DNA of 64,000 bases from Isoetes taiwanensis (Eukaryota > Streptophyta > Lycopodiopsida > Isoetales > Isoetaceae): positions 1 to 64,000 of the forward strand of contig JAJEKV010000249.1 of the NCBI GenBank assembly GCA_021234155.1, read 5' to 3'. The notes beneath the pieces were generated by a model. The model searched no databases. It had not been told where the DNA came from and saw only the letters and a program-made list of their open reading frames with translations. Below, piece by piece: positions 23,100 to 34,654 of the stretch. Numbering within the stretch: position 1 is the first letter of the stretch; each line of letters begins with the position of its first letter. The position numbers were made by a program, and so were the translations under genes.

Positions 23100-23475
23100 T
23101 CTGGGGTATTCTTCATACATATATTGTACCGTTAGTTATATTGAGTTTTTAGTGGTCCGGGTTACCAGTTGGTGGGTCTTGCCCTCGCTATCCTGGTGTA
23201 CGGCGGAGGCTTGGCCTCACTGTCCCGTATCTTGAACCGTCCGCCTTTTACTCTGTGTTGCCATACATGGTAATTGATGGTTGAGGTATTCTTCATACCC
23301 CGCTGTACAAGTCATATGCCGCTCTCCATGCGTTGATGAGTTTATGGTGGTCCGGGTTACCAGTTGGTGGGTCTAGCCCTCGCTATCCTGGTGTACGGCG
23401 GAGGCATAGCCTCTCTGTCCCGTATCTTGCCCCGTCCGCCTTTTACTCTGAAATCATTTTGTTCTCTGCGTGCTT
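23100..23475 (-). repeat. Two tandem ~190-bp monomers, LINE 5' region
   Basis: The block containing GTGGTCCGGGTTACCAGTTG occurs at about 23152 and 23347, and GGTATTCTTCATA at 23105 and 23285, giving two units of about 180-195 bp. They lie upstream of LINE ORF1 in its orientation, where promoter monomers are found in some L1-like families. Between 22649 and 23100 only leader-like non-coding sequence is seen. Confidence 0.6.
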
Positions 23476-24515
23476 CTGCGTGTCCTTTCATCAGTCTCCC
23501 TCTGCTTGTATCTCTTACGGGGCTTATTATCTCTGTCAAATTATTCTTGTTCCCTTTCTATCTGTCACTTACCTGTCACCCATTATTTTGTATTTTCCCC
23601 TTACCTTTGAGTGTTTTCGTCATCCTTCTTCTTAATATCTTTCCTTGATATCTCACAACCTCGATGCATCCTTGACGTCATCTATATATTATACTTTACA
23701 TACTTTACATTCGACCTTCCATACCCCTTATTATATTACTATACTTCTATTATTATTATATTTCTATAGTTCTCGTGCCTCCTGTGTGGGCCCATGTCCG
23801 GGGGTCCGGGGGTCGTTACCACCTTACTCACATGTCCTCCTTTGTCTTCAATCGTGTTTCTGCCAACCCGCTTATATGCTTCTTCATGACAGTTAGCTAA
23901 ATTGTTGTGTATCATCCAATATGTTCTTCGTGTCCCTCAAGCTGTATGCGGGCATTCTCGTTTACATTTGTTATCTCGCTAGTTTAACTACCTCATATTA
24001 GTTCACGAAATACAGTTATGTTGTGCGTCTCTTTTGCTTTAGGGAAAGAATAACCCGATAACGGGGCCTTAAAGTTACTATGGGTATCATCCGATTTTAT
24101 ATTTACTGGAAAAAGTCTACATTAAGACGAGAGTTCTTCTCTCACGACCATTGTTTGTCTTTTCAGCCATTCTTACACAAAATTTTTCATGCAGACATAC
24201 AAACAATCATTTGTTTCCCTTCTGTATCATCTAAAAGTCGATGTCGTTCCTGAACCTGAACCTGAGTCGTTTTGAACAAAGGGCTGTTTTGAACAGACAA
24301 TAGAAATGAAAAACGTAAAGCGTAAAAACGAGAAGTTGAAGAGGGCAAACAGGTATAGAAGATAAAAGGATAAACGGCCAGAAGATAAAAAGAGAAAAGT
24401 AAGAAAGAAGGAAAGAAAGTGGCACAAAAGGAGAGCATGGCTTGCCAATGCTCGGTCCTCCCTTGGCTTCATACTTATCCGATTTCTTCCCTGCCCACAA
24501 CTAATAACTAATGCT
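23476..24515. other. No gene recognised
   Basis: CT-rich stretches and short overlapping ORFs without motifs. A purine-rich run lies at 24300-24430. Nothing supportable as a gene. Confidence 0.3.
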
Positions 24516-24519
24516 TTAG

Positions 24520-25062
24520 CTTCTTGTCCTCTGATGGTTCCCCGATCTTTTTAACTTTTTCGAGATTCCTCCCCATATACCGGACATAAGAAATCGACGG
24601 GATTCTTCTCCACTTAAATAAATCTGAGACCTTGCCGAAATCACACACCGGAAGATTGTTTGGTAGCTCGGCGACCTTTGTATGGCGTGAACTGCAGATC
24701 TATTGAAGCATTGCATTGTGCGATCTATGTCTTGGCGCCTCACCGAATCGTTTTTGTCGCCTAAAACTCCGAGTACTTCAAGCAACCCTAGAGTATACTG
24801 GCTATCCCGCATGGGTCGAAAGCATGATGAATTACGTCACGCGATGCATGAGCCGATTGCACTTTCGGCGCTGACTGATGCATGAAGGCAAGCCCCCTTT
24901 CGGGCACATACAAGCTGTCGAGCGGATACACCGCGGGTTGAGCTCCTCCGGCTCCGGATTGAATGGCACTGTCAAGTTTCCTGGGGTGCCGGAGTTGGGA
25001 CGCTTTTTGCCAATTTTTTGCTCCCCATCTACCTTCACGAGAACCTTTTTCCCCTTATCCAT
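24520..25062 (-). CDS. Candidate small gene of unknown function (two coding pieces)
   Basis: A minus-strand frame begins at 25062 with MDKGKKVLVKVDGEQKIGKK and has a Pro/Glu-rich stretch (FNPEPEELNP) before a stop near 24832. A second open piece lies downstream to about 24520; in one frame it contains VAELPNNLPVCDFGKVSDLF and in another VLGDKNDSVRRQDIDRTMQ. These could be two exons, since a GT follows CATCGC at the end of the first piece, but the junction is not resolved. A TATATATA sequence 163 bp upstream could be a promoter. No family is recognised, so this may be a relic. Confidence 0.3.
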
Positions 25063-25224
25063 ATTTGCTTCTGATCTGTGACGATTGCTAGGACTTGTTG
25101 GCGCTTCTTTGCCCGGCCGGATTTCCAGCGCCTCAGGATTAGGCGCTCAAGCGGACCGGAGAGACTAATTTCTAAATTCTAAAAGGGGCGCCTTCACTAT
25201 CACTCTTCTCCTCGTTATCACCGT

Positions 25225-25232
25225 TATATATA
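25225..25232 (-). promoter_or_regulatory. TATA-like box upstream of the 25-kb candidate gene
   Basis: TATATATA in an otherwise GC-balanced stretch, with about 160 bp of possible leader before the ATG at 25062. Tentative. Confidence 0.25.
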
Positions 25233-25239
25233 GGGTTTT

Positions 25240-26205
25240 AGGATATTTAGGGTTTACGAAATTATGTCTGATTTCCCGCCTACTGAATTCCAGCCGTCTG
25301 TCTTAAATGCCAGTCTTGTCCTATCCTGTCCCAAGATTTTCGTCTGTTAATCTCCGCCGCACATCCTTGGCCCTATACCTGACATGTGTACCTTCCCTAT
25401 TCTCTCTATACTACTCATTATTATGGCTATCTGTAGCTGTCATGATCATTTCTACCCTGTTCGTTGGTTTACGACCCTCCTCTCCGAGTGCCACGTGCCC
25501 TATTCTTACTCATATTTCCTACTGCCACGTGCCCTATTCTTTGCCGTTCGGCCGTCTCCCGATGTTATTCCTCCGCTTTGCCACGTTTCGCCCTCGTTGT
25601 TTCTAAATTCATTAATTAATTTTCTCATTTTTGATTTATTTTATTCTATGGATATTCTTGTTTCTCAACGGCTCCGAGATTTTGAATCATCTGTCGTCGA
25701 ACCTTCGAGCTCCTCTTCCCGGTGTCCTCCTGTATTCTACGGTTTTGTGCTTTTTTGCGTTCGTTACCATTCCTTTATCTACCTTGAATTCCAATTTATA
25801 GCAACGATCTGTCCTAGTCTAATAGTGTTGTGTCATGTTCATGCACCGATTTCTATCTGTTTCTCTTTCGTCCAGATCAATCATACATTTGAATACTACA
25901 TAGTTTATAATTTATTTCATAAACGGTATGAACATAGTATATTTTTGACTATTTTGAGAAGCTAATGTGTAAGAATCAGGAGAGATGGGAGATATGCACT
26001 TAGCTGGATATATAGCTGGGTCCGCCCGATCGTCCGCTCCCCCCGTCCGCTCCCCCCGTCCGCTCCGCAGCAAATTATTATAGGTGCTGATCAGTTTATA
26101 GGTGCTGATCAGTTTATAGGTGATTATTATATCAGTAGTCATCACTGATAACATTGATTGTAATACATACTTCATAGGTACTCATACATCACTAATAACA
26201 TTGAT
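25240..26205. other. No gene recognised; short tandem repeats
   Basis: Short unmatched ORFs only. 26035-26070 repeats CCGTCCGCTCCCCC, and 26085-26125 repeats TAGGTGCTGATCAGTTTA two to three times. Confidence 0.35.
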
Positions 26206-26454
26206 TCACTCATCATCAACATCAAAGCTCGTGATGCCATTCAGCTCATAGATCTCTTGATCAGGAAGCCAGTAAATGTGGACTTTAACACGAAAGTGAG
26301 CTTCCCGCAAGCACTAGCGGGGACCATCAGCCTTAGATTGGAGCCATGGATCAAGACTAACACCATTTCTTGCGCATTCATTCGGATCGTTGTAGCTCAA
26401 GTAGCACTTTTTGAAAGATCGGATGTGCTCTGGACGAGGCATCGTGGAAGCCAT
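26206..26454 (-). pseudogene. Small protein of unknown function, copy B (in-frame stop)
   Basis: Frame of 82 residues plus stop, starting MASTMPRPEHIRSFKKC and ending YELNGITSFDVDDE, with a TAG at codon 47. It aligns with copy A (17428-17670) along its length: LDPWLQSKADG against LDPYLRRKALG, RVKVHIYWLP against RVMIHLIWVP, and similar acidic C-termini. The TATA-like box is also 36 bp upstream. Conservation of frame outside the stop suggests the stop is recent, or that a short intron or readthrough is involved. Confidence 0.5.
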
Positions 26455-26489
26455 GGAAGATGAATGATCTCTACCCCCGAGTCGAGCTG

Positions 26490-26500
26490 TTTTTATAGTC
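26490..26500 (-). promoter_or_regulatory. TATA-like box of small ORF copy B
   Basis: Minus-strand GACTATAAAAA, 36 bp upstream of the copy B ATG, as in copy A. Confidence 0.45.
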
Positions 26501-27465
26501 GGGTGAAATTATTGTAGTGAATTATTGGTGTAGAATATAGGGCCATTATTGAGCTTCTACAGGTATCATGTACGCGTACAAGTATGACAATTAATTTGTA
26601 TGTATATGTGTATGTTAATTACCTCATGTTTGTTGGGCTCGAGAACTAGGTGAAAGTATTCGTGCTTGAGCAAATAAGGTGTGCTTAAAATTCTAAAAAT
26701 TGCGTTATTTTATCCAATTAATGAAATCATGCTTTTTATACTGCGCATACCCACCTGCATAAGAAAGATCATCCCAAAATCTATGGCTTGTATAGTTGAG
26801 GGCACTCATAACAAAGCAATATTATATGAAGAAATACCATAATATCTTTACTTGTCTTGCAATTTGGCATCCAGCAAAGGAATCAGCGCAAAAAAGAAAT
26901 CAGTGGTAGAAGAGCCCTTGGGAACCTACGCAGTTGGGTATGCTACAAGGAGCCTTTCCCAAACCTGTTATAAACCTATAATCCCTGTGAAAGCTTCAAC
27001 CATAAAAACAAATGCTGGCAAACCCTAATCTCCAAAGGAAATAATGGCCGCAGGAACAACTGCTCCAACTCTGCTCGTCTTTGCACTGCAGCGATCTTAC
27101 TGACGAGTGGTATTCCTTTCGTTGTTATTAAATCGCACTTCAGTATGAATCTGTGAAATTCCATGTGTGAATTCCATACCATTCAGGAACTAGCAGGGCA
27201 AGATGCGCTAATTTGCTCACATCCAATCATTTTCAACTGCTTTTACATTAACGAGCTAGAATAGAAGTTGTAAAACACAATAAAATTAATGGTCAAGATC
27301 GATGCGCAACCTATCATCTTATTTTGTCTTTCGTGTTATGTTAAATAGATACCAGAACCCTTAGTGATGGATTGTCATGACTATTGGTTATTTGTTCTTA
27401 ACCACTTGTCCTTGCAGGTTAAATCGATCTAACCGTTCTCCACCGTCCGATCTAATCAAGGTTAT
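26501..27465. other. No gene recognised
   Basis: AT-rich sequence. The first ~200 bp resemble the upstream region of small ORF copy A. No coding motif seen. Confidence 0.3.
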
Positions 27466-27469
27466 TATC

Positions 27470-27815
27470 CATAACCTCTGGAATATTCTCCTCCTACAGA
27501 ATATTCGGGTGATTACTGCCATAATCTCTGGAATATTCGTCTTTTGAAGAATATTCGAGTAATTTTTGCAATAATCAGTGGGGCTTATCTTTTCCTCTGT
27601 TTTGCGATGGCAGAGCAGATGGCTCTGTTCGGGCATCAGAGGAGTTTTTCCTCTGTTTTGTGATGGCAAAGGGCTCTATTCCGACATCAGAGTTGTTTTT
27701 CCTCTGTTTTATGATGGCAGAGGGCTCCATTCCGGCATCAGAGGCATTTTTCCTCTGTTTTGCGATGGCAAGACCTTTGTTCCGGCATCAGAGGCGTTTG
27801 TTCCAGCATCAGAAG
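27470..27815. repeat. Two adjoining tandem repeats of ~50-bp units
   Basis: 27470-27580 has two units of about 50 bp (CTCTGGAATATTC...AGAATATTCG). 27588-27815 has four units of 51-56 bp built on CCTCTGTTTTGYGATGGC and CCGGCATCAGAGG, at 27594, 27650, 27701 and 27752. Because 51 is a multiple of 3, a repetitive open frame (FPLFCDGKGL-like) results; I treat that as incidental. Confidence 0.7.
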
Positions 27816-28244
27816 TGTATTCCGTTTCAAAAACCATTGCTTGTTTTGCAGATCGCTATAGAAACCATCATCTGGAATCAGAGGTTTATTGCCCCTTCAT
27901 TCTGGCATCAAAGTTCTTTCCTTATCAATGCAGCCGTGGTGGAAGCTGCAAGCCGCCATAGCTATATCTGAGGCAAATCCGAAAGCATCTAAGGTTTTGT
28001 ATCTAAGCCTTTATAGCATCTGGCACATACACAAGCTTTGAAAGCTCTTAAAACTGAGCTACTTCTCAAACTTTGGATTTGATCATCTGCACAGCTAGGC
28101 AATGCATGTATCAAAACTATATGTATCAGATTTGTTCTTATGTGCGAATAATCTGCCTCCCCATCTGAACCTCTGCTCCATCACCCAATCTGTAACTTCA
28201 ATTCTTCCTCCATTCAATTTAACCTGCTCGGACAAGTGGTTAAG

Positions 28245-28348
28245 GGAGGTCAACCTCCTCCTCTCGGGGGTAATGCAAAATAACCCTCTTGGCCTGCCGG
28301 CCTCGAGGGTTATTTTGCATAACCCCCTCAAGGAGGAGATTAACCTCC
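28245..28348. repeat. 104-bp near-perfect hairpin
   Basis: Arms of about 50 bases (GGAGGTCAACCTCCTCCTC... and ...GGAGGAGATTAACCTCC) flank a 4-base centre TGCC. The inner stem GCAAAATAACCCTC / GAGGGTTATTTTGC is exact. It could be a foldback MITE or a small-RNA precursor; no clear target duplication was seen. Confidence 0.75.
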
Positions 28349-28449
28349 TCTTCATACTCAAGTGCAAAAAAAAATGTACATTTTTTATGCTTATAAAAAT
28401 AAAAAACATCACCATTCTGATATCATGGGTCACAATATAGAAATACATC

Positions 28450-30110
28450 TTATCAATTTTAGTGATTCCTTTTTAATAGATTATGTTTTACAACCTGCAT
28501 TGGTATGTACGTATTCCAGATAGTTCGAATTTACAGTGAAACAATGTAGTCCACGATTTTCTCAAGTCAATTGTTTCTAGGTACTTGAATTTTATATAGG
28601 TGTTACAAAACCTTCACACTTCTAGTCTCAATTAACATCAATATGCCATCTCAAATTCATGGAGATAAATTGCCTCTTTTGGTTTATTTTCACCATCATT
28701 TCTTGATTATAGAAATATAGCTACTCAGATATTGACAAATGTACTACAATCACAAACAGACTGCTGACTGTTATGGTGTTGCTGCTGATGGGACTAGATG
28801 TTACTCGACTATTCTTCATTAATAGCTGGACCAGAAACACATATAGCGTATTCAACTCCTACTTTAATTCTCTATTTGAAGCCAATACGCTTGGATATTC
28901 AGTTGCCTCAACTTCCTAGTGAGTTCTAATGCACCTTAAGTTCTATCATGCTTTCCAATTATGCTATCCTTCTCCTCCAAAGACCTGATACATTTGGCCT
29001 CAAACTCCCACCCCTAGCATACCTTTTTTCCAAAACACTATGGTATTGCTCAGTTTTAAATTCTCTCCTTACGTATTATTTCGTTTAGTTAGTATTTTGC
29101 ACAGGTTCATGGAAAGCTGCTCCTGACATGATCATGATGACATTAGCTATAGAAGTTTTTTCAAACGCCACAAGCTTTGGTTGATAAGGAGACACGGATT
29201 TGGAACTGACTTGGGCATATTTTCCTTCCACTTTGGGCTCCTAAATTTTACTGTTTCTTTAGGCCATTAAAAATGTTACATTTCTTATTGGTTCGACTAC
29301 GGTTGTCACACTACGATGAACTACTAGAGCTAAGAGAATAAACATGAACAGTGTGGGCAAAGTCCGTGGAACAATACAAACCAACTGGTTGAAATTGCAA
29401 ATTTTTCGCTTAAGTTAGTGCATCATAAGAATTTTTCCGGCAAGTTTTCTTATAGTTTTCTATTAAGACAATGGAAAGTTCCGACTCTAAACATTGGAAA
29501 GTTCCGACATAAGATATCCGACGGGTGCAAATAAGGCAAAACAACTTTACCCCTTTTCTTTTAATCGGATTTTTTAAATCACTGGAGGATTTTTTGTCAC
29601 ATAATATATTATAGATTGTCGTTTATATGCACAATCGAGACATATTCCATAATATTATAGTGAAGCCGGAGTGTTACACATCCGTTTCCATACGCCATCC
29701 TGTGTTTTGATTGCCCGCAGTTTTCTTATGAGGCTGACACAAAACAGTTTTCTTATGAGGCCAAAACAGTTTTCTTATGAGGCTGACACAAATGTGGTAT
29801 GGTGATCTAAACAGAGGCAGATGGAGAAACTTCTAACTCTAGGAGTCTGTAATAGGAAATAAAAAGGATACGAAGGCCCGGCATCTAGTAGCAGCAACCA
29901 AGCTTCAGCATTTAAATGCACCAAAACATAAACACATAATTAAAATGTAGCATACAGACGGCTCGTGCAGGTATAGAATTGATGAAAACAATCATCCACA
30001 GATACTACTTCACATGCATAGAATAATTCATCCAAACTTTTAAGTATCTATGTCCTTGAGAACAGACTCATGCATCCATCCCATCTATAGAGGATAGATT
30101 CCAACCATTT
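28450..30110. other. No gene recognised; short direct repeats
   Basis: AT-rich non-coding sequence. TGGAAAGTTCCGAC occurs twice near 29473-29503. A unit with AGTTTTCTTATGAGGC occurs three times at about 29718-29785. No FKBP-type PPIase domain, the usual partner of the domain encoded just to the right, was seen. Confidence 0.4.
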
Positions 30111-30215
30111 TATGAAACTAATTGAAATCCCAAATCATACCCTTCAGACTTGTCCAAAGTCCAAGAATAAGACGTGTTACAATAGTATTCATTCACATGT
30201 GAGATAAAATATAAC

Positions 30216-31041
30216 TCATTCTGATGATCCCTTTCTCTTCTTCTTTTGCTTCTCCTGGCTAATAACACCTTGGTTACCCTTGTCAGGATAAGACCTACAC
30301 AATCACATACAAAATCAATCAAATCTTTGTAAAACTAAACGTACATTGCATAAATTTTGAGTTGGGAATGGGAAGACTACATTTCGCAGCTAATAAAAGC
30401 AAAATTACCTTTTAGCCTTCTCCTTTTCTTGTAATGATTCCACAGCTTTGGCTTGGAACCTAGCAGAGGGTGGCTCTTTGACAACCTTTTCAACAATTTC
30501 TTTTCTATCTCTAATCACAATGCAAGTTAAGAATAAAGAGAATGAAGATTGTCAACTAGGAGAAGCCAGTAAGCTAAAAAGAGCATTTAGCAGATAATGC
30601 AGGATACAATGAGTCTGGAATGAGAGATGGAAATGGTCCACCAATAGAATCAACTTCTTGTAGATCTGGTAGATAGTAGCCTACAAGATTCACACTTTTC
30701 ATACCACACAATGAAAACTCCATATCTTCCTCCACAATGAACTTGAGTTGTGTGGATTGCTTGTCAAGAGTACGTAATGTACATAAATAAAATGTTTCAG
30801 ATGATGATGTTTGTTCTGGCCTTCTTATGGTACACGCTACGCTCACATGATGATTAAACATAAACACATTTGGAACCAAAGTAGCCTGTAACATCATTTA
30901 AAACCACCATAAATTTACAGAAGCTTAAAACATACTAGTTACCTTGATCAACAAGCATACCCTGGACAAGAAAATTGGTCTGCCCATATGCTTATGGATG
31001 TATGGTTTTCCGGGATGTAAAATCGCTCCCCAGAACCCCAT
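30216..31041 (-). CDS. Nucleoplasmin-like domain protein (FKBP43/53-type N-terminal domain), 4 exons
   Basis: Exons on the minus strand are 31041-30961, 30885-30608, 30510-30409 and 30294-30216. All introns are GT-AG (75, 97 and 114 bp) and the phases agree, giving 179 residues. It starts MGFWGAILHPGKPYIHK, matching the MGFWGxEVKPGKP start of plant FKBP43/53, and continues through GRPIFLSR/ATLVPN (family: GRLxISQATLG). Then come FYLCTLRTLDKQSTQLKF, EEDMEFSLCGMKSVNLVGYY and a Lys/Glu-rich tail ending KQKKKRKGSSE, a likely nuclear signal. In the known proteins this domain pentamerises and binds histones, and a PPIase domain follows; here a stop follows instead. The role as a small nuclear histone chaperone is inferred. 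An alternative donor 18 bp downstream in exon 1 is possible but aligns less well. Confidence 0.75.
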
Positions 31042-31535
31042 AAATTAAGCTTCACATGTTCAGGCCATGACAATGAATAGCTCAGGCTTAAAAATATAAA
31101 TAGTAACATCGAAATAGACCAACAATAACCAGGATGAATAATGCAATGAGCGCGTTTTACCTGATAGATGAAGAATAAACAATATGTTTGAATCGATGAA
31201 ATGTGAGAAGGCTTGATGTGATACATAGAATATAAGTAGATTGATTTTGTGCAGCATCGATTTCGGCTAATCCATTCCATAAAATGAGTGTTTAGGCGTT
31301 AAATTAACGGATCTGCCTGCAGCTTTCGGCGGTCCAAAATCTAGGCCCTTCTTCCCCATTTATTTCGAACAACAAAATAAGGACAATTTTGGGTACTCCC
31401 AGATAATTTAGGCATTAAACTAAATTGTGCGCAGTTAAGATATCGTAGTAAAGATTAACATCGCTTCTAAGATTTCCGTGTTTTCATTTACTTTACTTTT
31501 TGTTAGTTGCAAACCCAAACTATGGCTATCTAAAC

Positions 31536-31543
31536 ATATATAA
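31536..31543 (-). promoter_or_regulatory. Possible TATA box of the nucleoplasmin-like gene
   Basis: TTATATATG on the minus strand, about 495 bp upstream of the ATG. Plausible only if the leader is long or contains an intron. The retrotransposon begins 224 bp further upstream. Confidence 0.25.
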
Positions 31544-31761
31544 GGCAGTTAGGTTTTTTTCCTTCACCTAAAATAAAATAAATATTTTCTCCCCAATCCT
31601 CAACAAAATGCGGCTATGGATTCAGCCATAAATTTATTTGCCACCAAAAACGGTCATGTTGTCATTCACAGCAGTGGATTTGCTGCCTGCGGATTTGGAT
31701 CATTAATTCTGGGATCACGCCAACGCCCTAGTATGGCTAATTCTTAGCCCTTACCATGAAA

Positions 31762-31766
31762 GCCCT
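31762..31766. repeat. Retrotransposon target-site duplication, left copy (GCCCT)
   Basis: GCCCT immediately before the 5' LTR; the same five bases follow the 3' LTR at 60347-60351. Confidence 0.85.
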
Positions 31767-32526
31767 TGCTGCCATGATTTGGCAGCATAGAAGAGCAAAT
31801 GGCATTTCATATCAATGGCTAATGATTTGATGAAATATGTGCATGGACCAAGTCAACAAGAGCTCGAGTTGAAGAACCAAGCAAGGACTTTCATTTGAAG
31901 CATCACAAGAAAGGATTTAAGGTGAAAAGGTCAAAGTCATACAAGGAAGAAGGCAAGGTCAACTCAAGGAAGCTTCATGACAATATCAAGATAAGAAGAC
32001 CCCTTTGAGAAGTAAGATGTTCATTCAAGTTCAAATTCTTGGGCATTAATCATGTTGGGAGCACCCTTTACCTCTATGTCCCTCATTTCACTTGCCTCCA
32101 CCCCTATACATACCCCACTATGGTTCAAACTCTCTCCCTAGTCAAGAACTTCTCACACATCCTCAAAACACCCTCAATTTACTTGAAACACAAAAAATCC
32201 GTACAAAATTGACCTACCATTAGTCAAAGTGGCATATTCTCTCTCTCAGTCAAAAGGAGAGAGAAAGAACTCACATCTTCAATGTCAAATGGCATGGACA
32301 AAAATAAGCTCAAAACATGGTTTAAACCATTGCTCAAATTCACATTTGATGAACTTGCCATGCCACATCATCATCCACCTCACCAAATTTGTCCACCTCA
32401 TCACACATCATTTTTTCCATCTCACAAAGTTTTGACTAGGGGAAAAGTTTTGCCAAGTCACCATATGCCACATCATCCTTGGATTGCCTACCCCATGTCT
32501 AAACTCCAAATTCATTCCGTTTGAAA

Positions 32527-33035
32527 CAGTGTGAGAATTTGACACCCCAGAGGATGTCAAAAGCAAAAAAATGTGTCAAAGAGACATTTTCCGTAGAGAA
32601 AATGTGTCAAAAGAGAATATATAGTTTGATAAAATGCGTCAAAAGAGACTTTAAAAAAATGTGTCATTTGACACACTTAAGAATATTAAGTGTGTCAAAA
32701 AAAATTAGAGCCCCAAATACACAAGAGTTGTCTGTACAAGGCTTAATGTATGTGTATACTTAATAATGCAAGAAGAATTAATATTCAATAGAATTTTTCA
32801 TTTTCCTTATATTTATATAAACTTATCTTTCATAGCAAAATTCATATTGTAATCTTTTCGTTGTAGAATTTCAAATTATTTTCTTCATTTGATAAACATA
32901 AAAAAAAAGTGTGTCAATGGTGTTCACAATGCGTCAAATGAGACACAAAAAATTTGGAAGTGTGTCAATTGACACATTCAATTTTAAAAAGCGTGTCATA
33001 AGAAATACAATAAATAAGTTGAATTTCCCACACTG
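32527..33035. mobile_element. hAT-type MITE in the 5' LTR (509 bp)
   Basis: Ends are CAGTGTGAGAATTT and, inverted, CAGTGTGGGAAATT. It is flanked by an exact 8-bp duplication GTTTGAAA (32519-32526 and 33036-33043). The 3' LTR has a single GTTTGAAA at the same place (the empty site, near 59028). The interior is filled with TGTGTCAAA-type repeats in both orientations and has no transposase. Confidence 0.9.
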
Positions 33036-34654
33036 GTTTGAAAAGAAAAAAATGTACAAACAAATCTTTTCCTAAGAAATTCTCCCATAGGTTGGAGCAT
33101 CAAGAAGATTCCGTGCAGCACAAAAAGATTCCCTAGTAGATTATGTTCTTGCCCTAAAATTTGGCTCCTAGGGAGGTGTGCCCAATGTTTGGAATTTGCA
33201 AACACAATATTTTCTTATGCACCCCTTTGCCTTAGCATTATTTCACCCTATCACAGCGTGCCACGCCACCCAAGCATTATTTTTCATCGAATGCCTGTGG
33301 GATATTGTTCTTCAGTGAAAACTCTCTGACCTAAAAGGGTCAGGCCAAGATCCGATCTCTCTGAGGGATCTGGCCTATTAATCACGAACTTTAACCTCCT
33401 TTCTGTCTCCTTATGCTCCAAGAAACACCATAGCACGCATAAGCTAAAGCCAAACAAACTCAAAATGCCAAGAAGATGCCGGAAAGGAGAAGATAAAAAG
33501 GGGAAATTATTTGGAAACAAGGGCCGGCTTCTGTGCGAAAGATTCGACCTCTGTGACTGTATGTGGAGCGGATTTGCAGAATATGAGCGGAGAATGATCT
33601 GCCTTGCATGAAATACCTGAATATTTGATGCAAATTACTTGAATGTGTACCTTCATCTGATTACTTTCGATCCTGTGCCCAAGACTCTGAGCTTGGAAAT
33701 TTATGTTCCTATTCTGTGATGTTTCAATGAAAGAAAATTCGAACTTGGTAAGCATTGTCTTCATTTGATAACTAAAAGCATAACTTAGAAGCAAATCAGT
33801 AATCTCAATTCGTTTAACAAGCCCATAAGTAAATGTATGTCTTGAGAACTAAATACTAGCAGAAAAATAAAACATTGTGGTGTTGTGTTTTCTTTAGGAA
33901 TAATCCATTCAAGTCGTATTTAATTAAAGTGGCACTCATTCCATTCCCACTTTTTTTCGGAACCTTGTTATTTTACACAAAAAGGAGCACCCCGACCCGA
34001 AAACTGTCCTTAATTCAAATTTTTGTCTGTTACTGTGCATCCAAGCTTTCTCCCAGTTTTCTCAGATAACGAGTCGAGTCCCTGTTTTGGGGCTTATTTG
34101 TCATTCAAAATAAGAGTTTTTCGCGTGAGGGTGAAATCCTTCACCAAGACATTTTGGCTCTATTTTCTTAGGTGGGTAGATAAGAGATCACAAATTCCAA
34201 CAAAAATTAAGCAAATTGTTTATTTAATCACCAAAAAATACTAGTTTTGAGATACCTTATATTTATAAATGGGCTCATTACAATATATATTACAGTGGGT
34301 GAAGAGACCATAGTGGTCGTATTATCACAATGATTACACCCTCTTCATACATGAACCACCTAGTGCAAACGGCGCGTGGAACTCTGTCCAAGTCACGGAG
34401 CAACTTACAGACGATAGAAATTTGTATGAGGAGTTCCTTCATAGGCCACGTGCTTGTATGTCCAACTGATGTCACCACCCTCTTCTCGGCATCTTTCTTC
34501 AATGAACTGGTCTTTTCATTGCTCACAAGCATGTACTATCTGGTCGAGATAAGGACTGCAAAAGACAAAATCAAGTTAGTCAAGTGATGCTACAGGCAAA
34601 AAAAAATAAAATAAAATACAGTTCTTAGGACCATTTTTGGAAAATCTGGGGCGA

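Larger units (their letters stand above)
17981..23475 (-). mobile_element. Non-LTR retrotransposon (LINE), decayed
   Basis: Minus-strand LINE of about 5.5 kb. From 5' to 3' it has ~190-bp monomer repeats (23100-23475), a leader, an L1-type ORF1 (22648-21710), ORF2 with an APE-type endonuclease, reverse transcriptase and a C-terminal CCHC knuckle (21710 to about 18220), a 3' UTR and a pentanucleotide tail. ORF2 is broken by frameshifts, so the copy is inactive. The exact 5' end and target duplication were not located. Confidence 0.8.

Noticed and set aside
27578-27961. 127-codon ORF with 17-residue repeats
   Set aside because: Explained by a 51-bp tandem repeat; no domain and no supporting gene structure.
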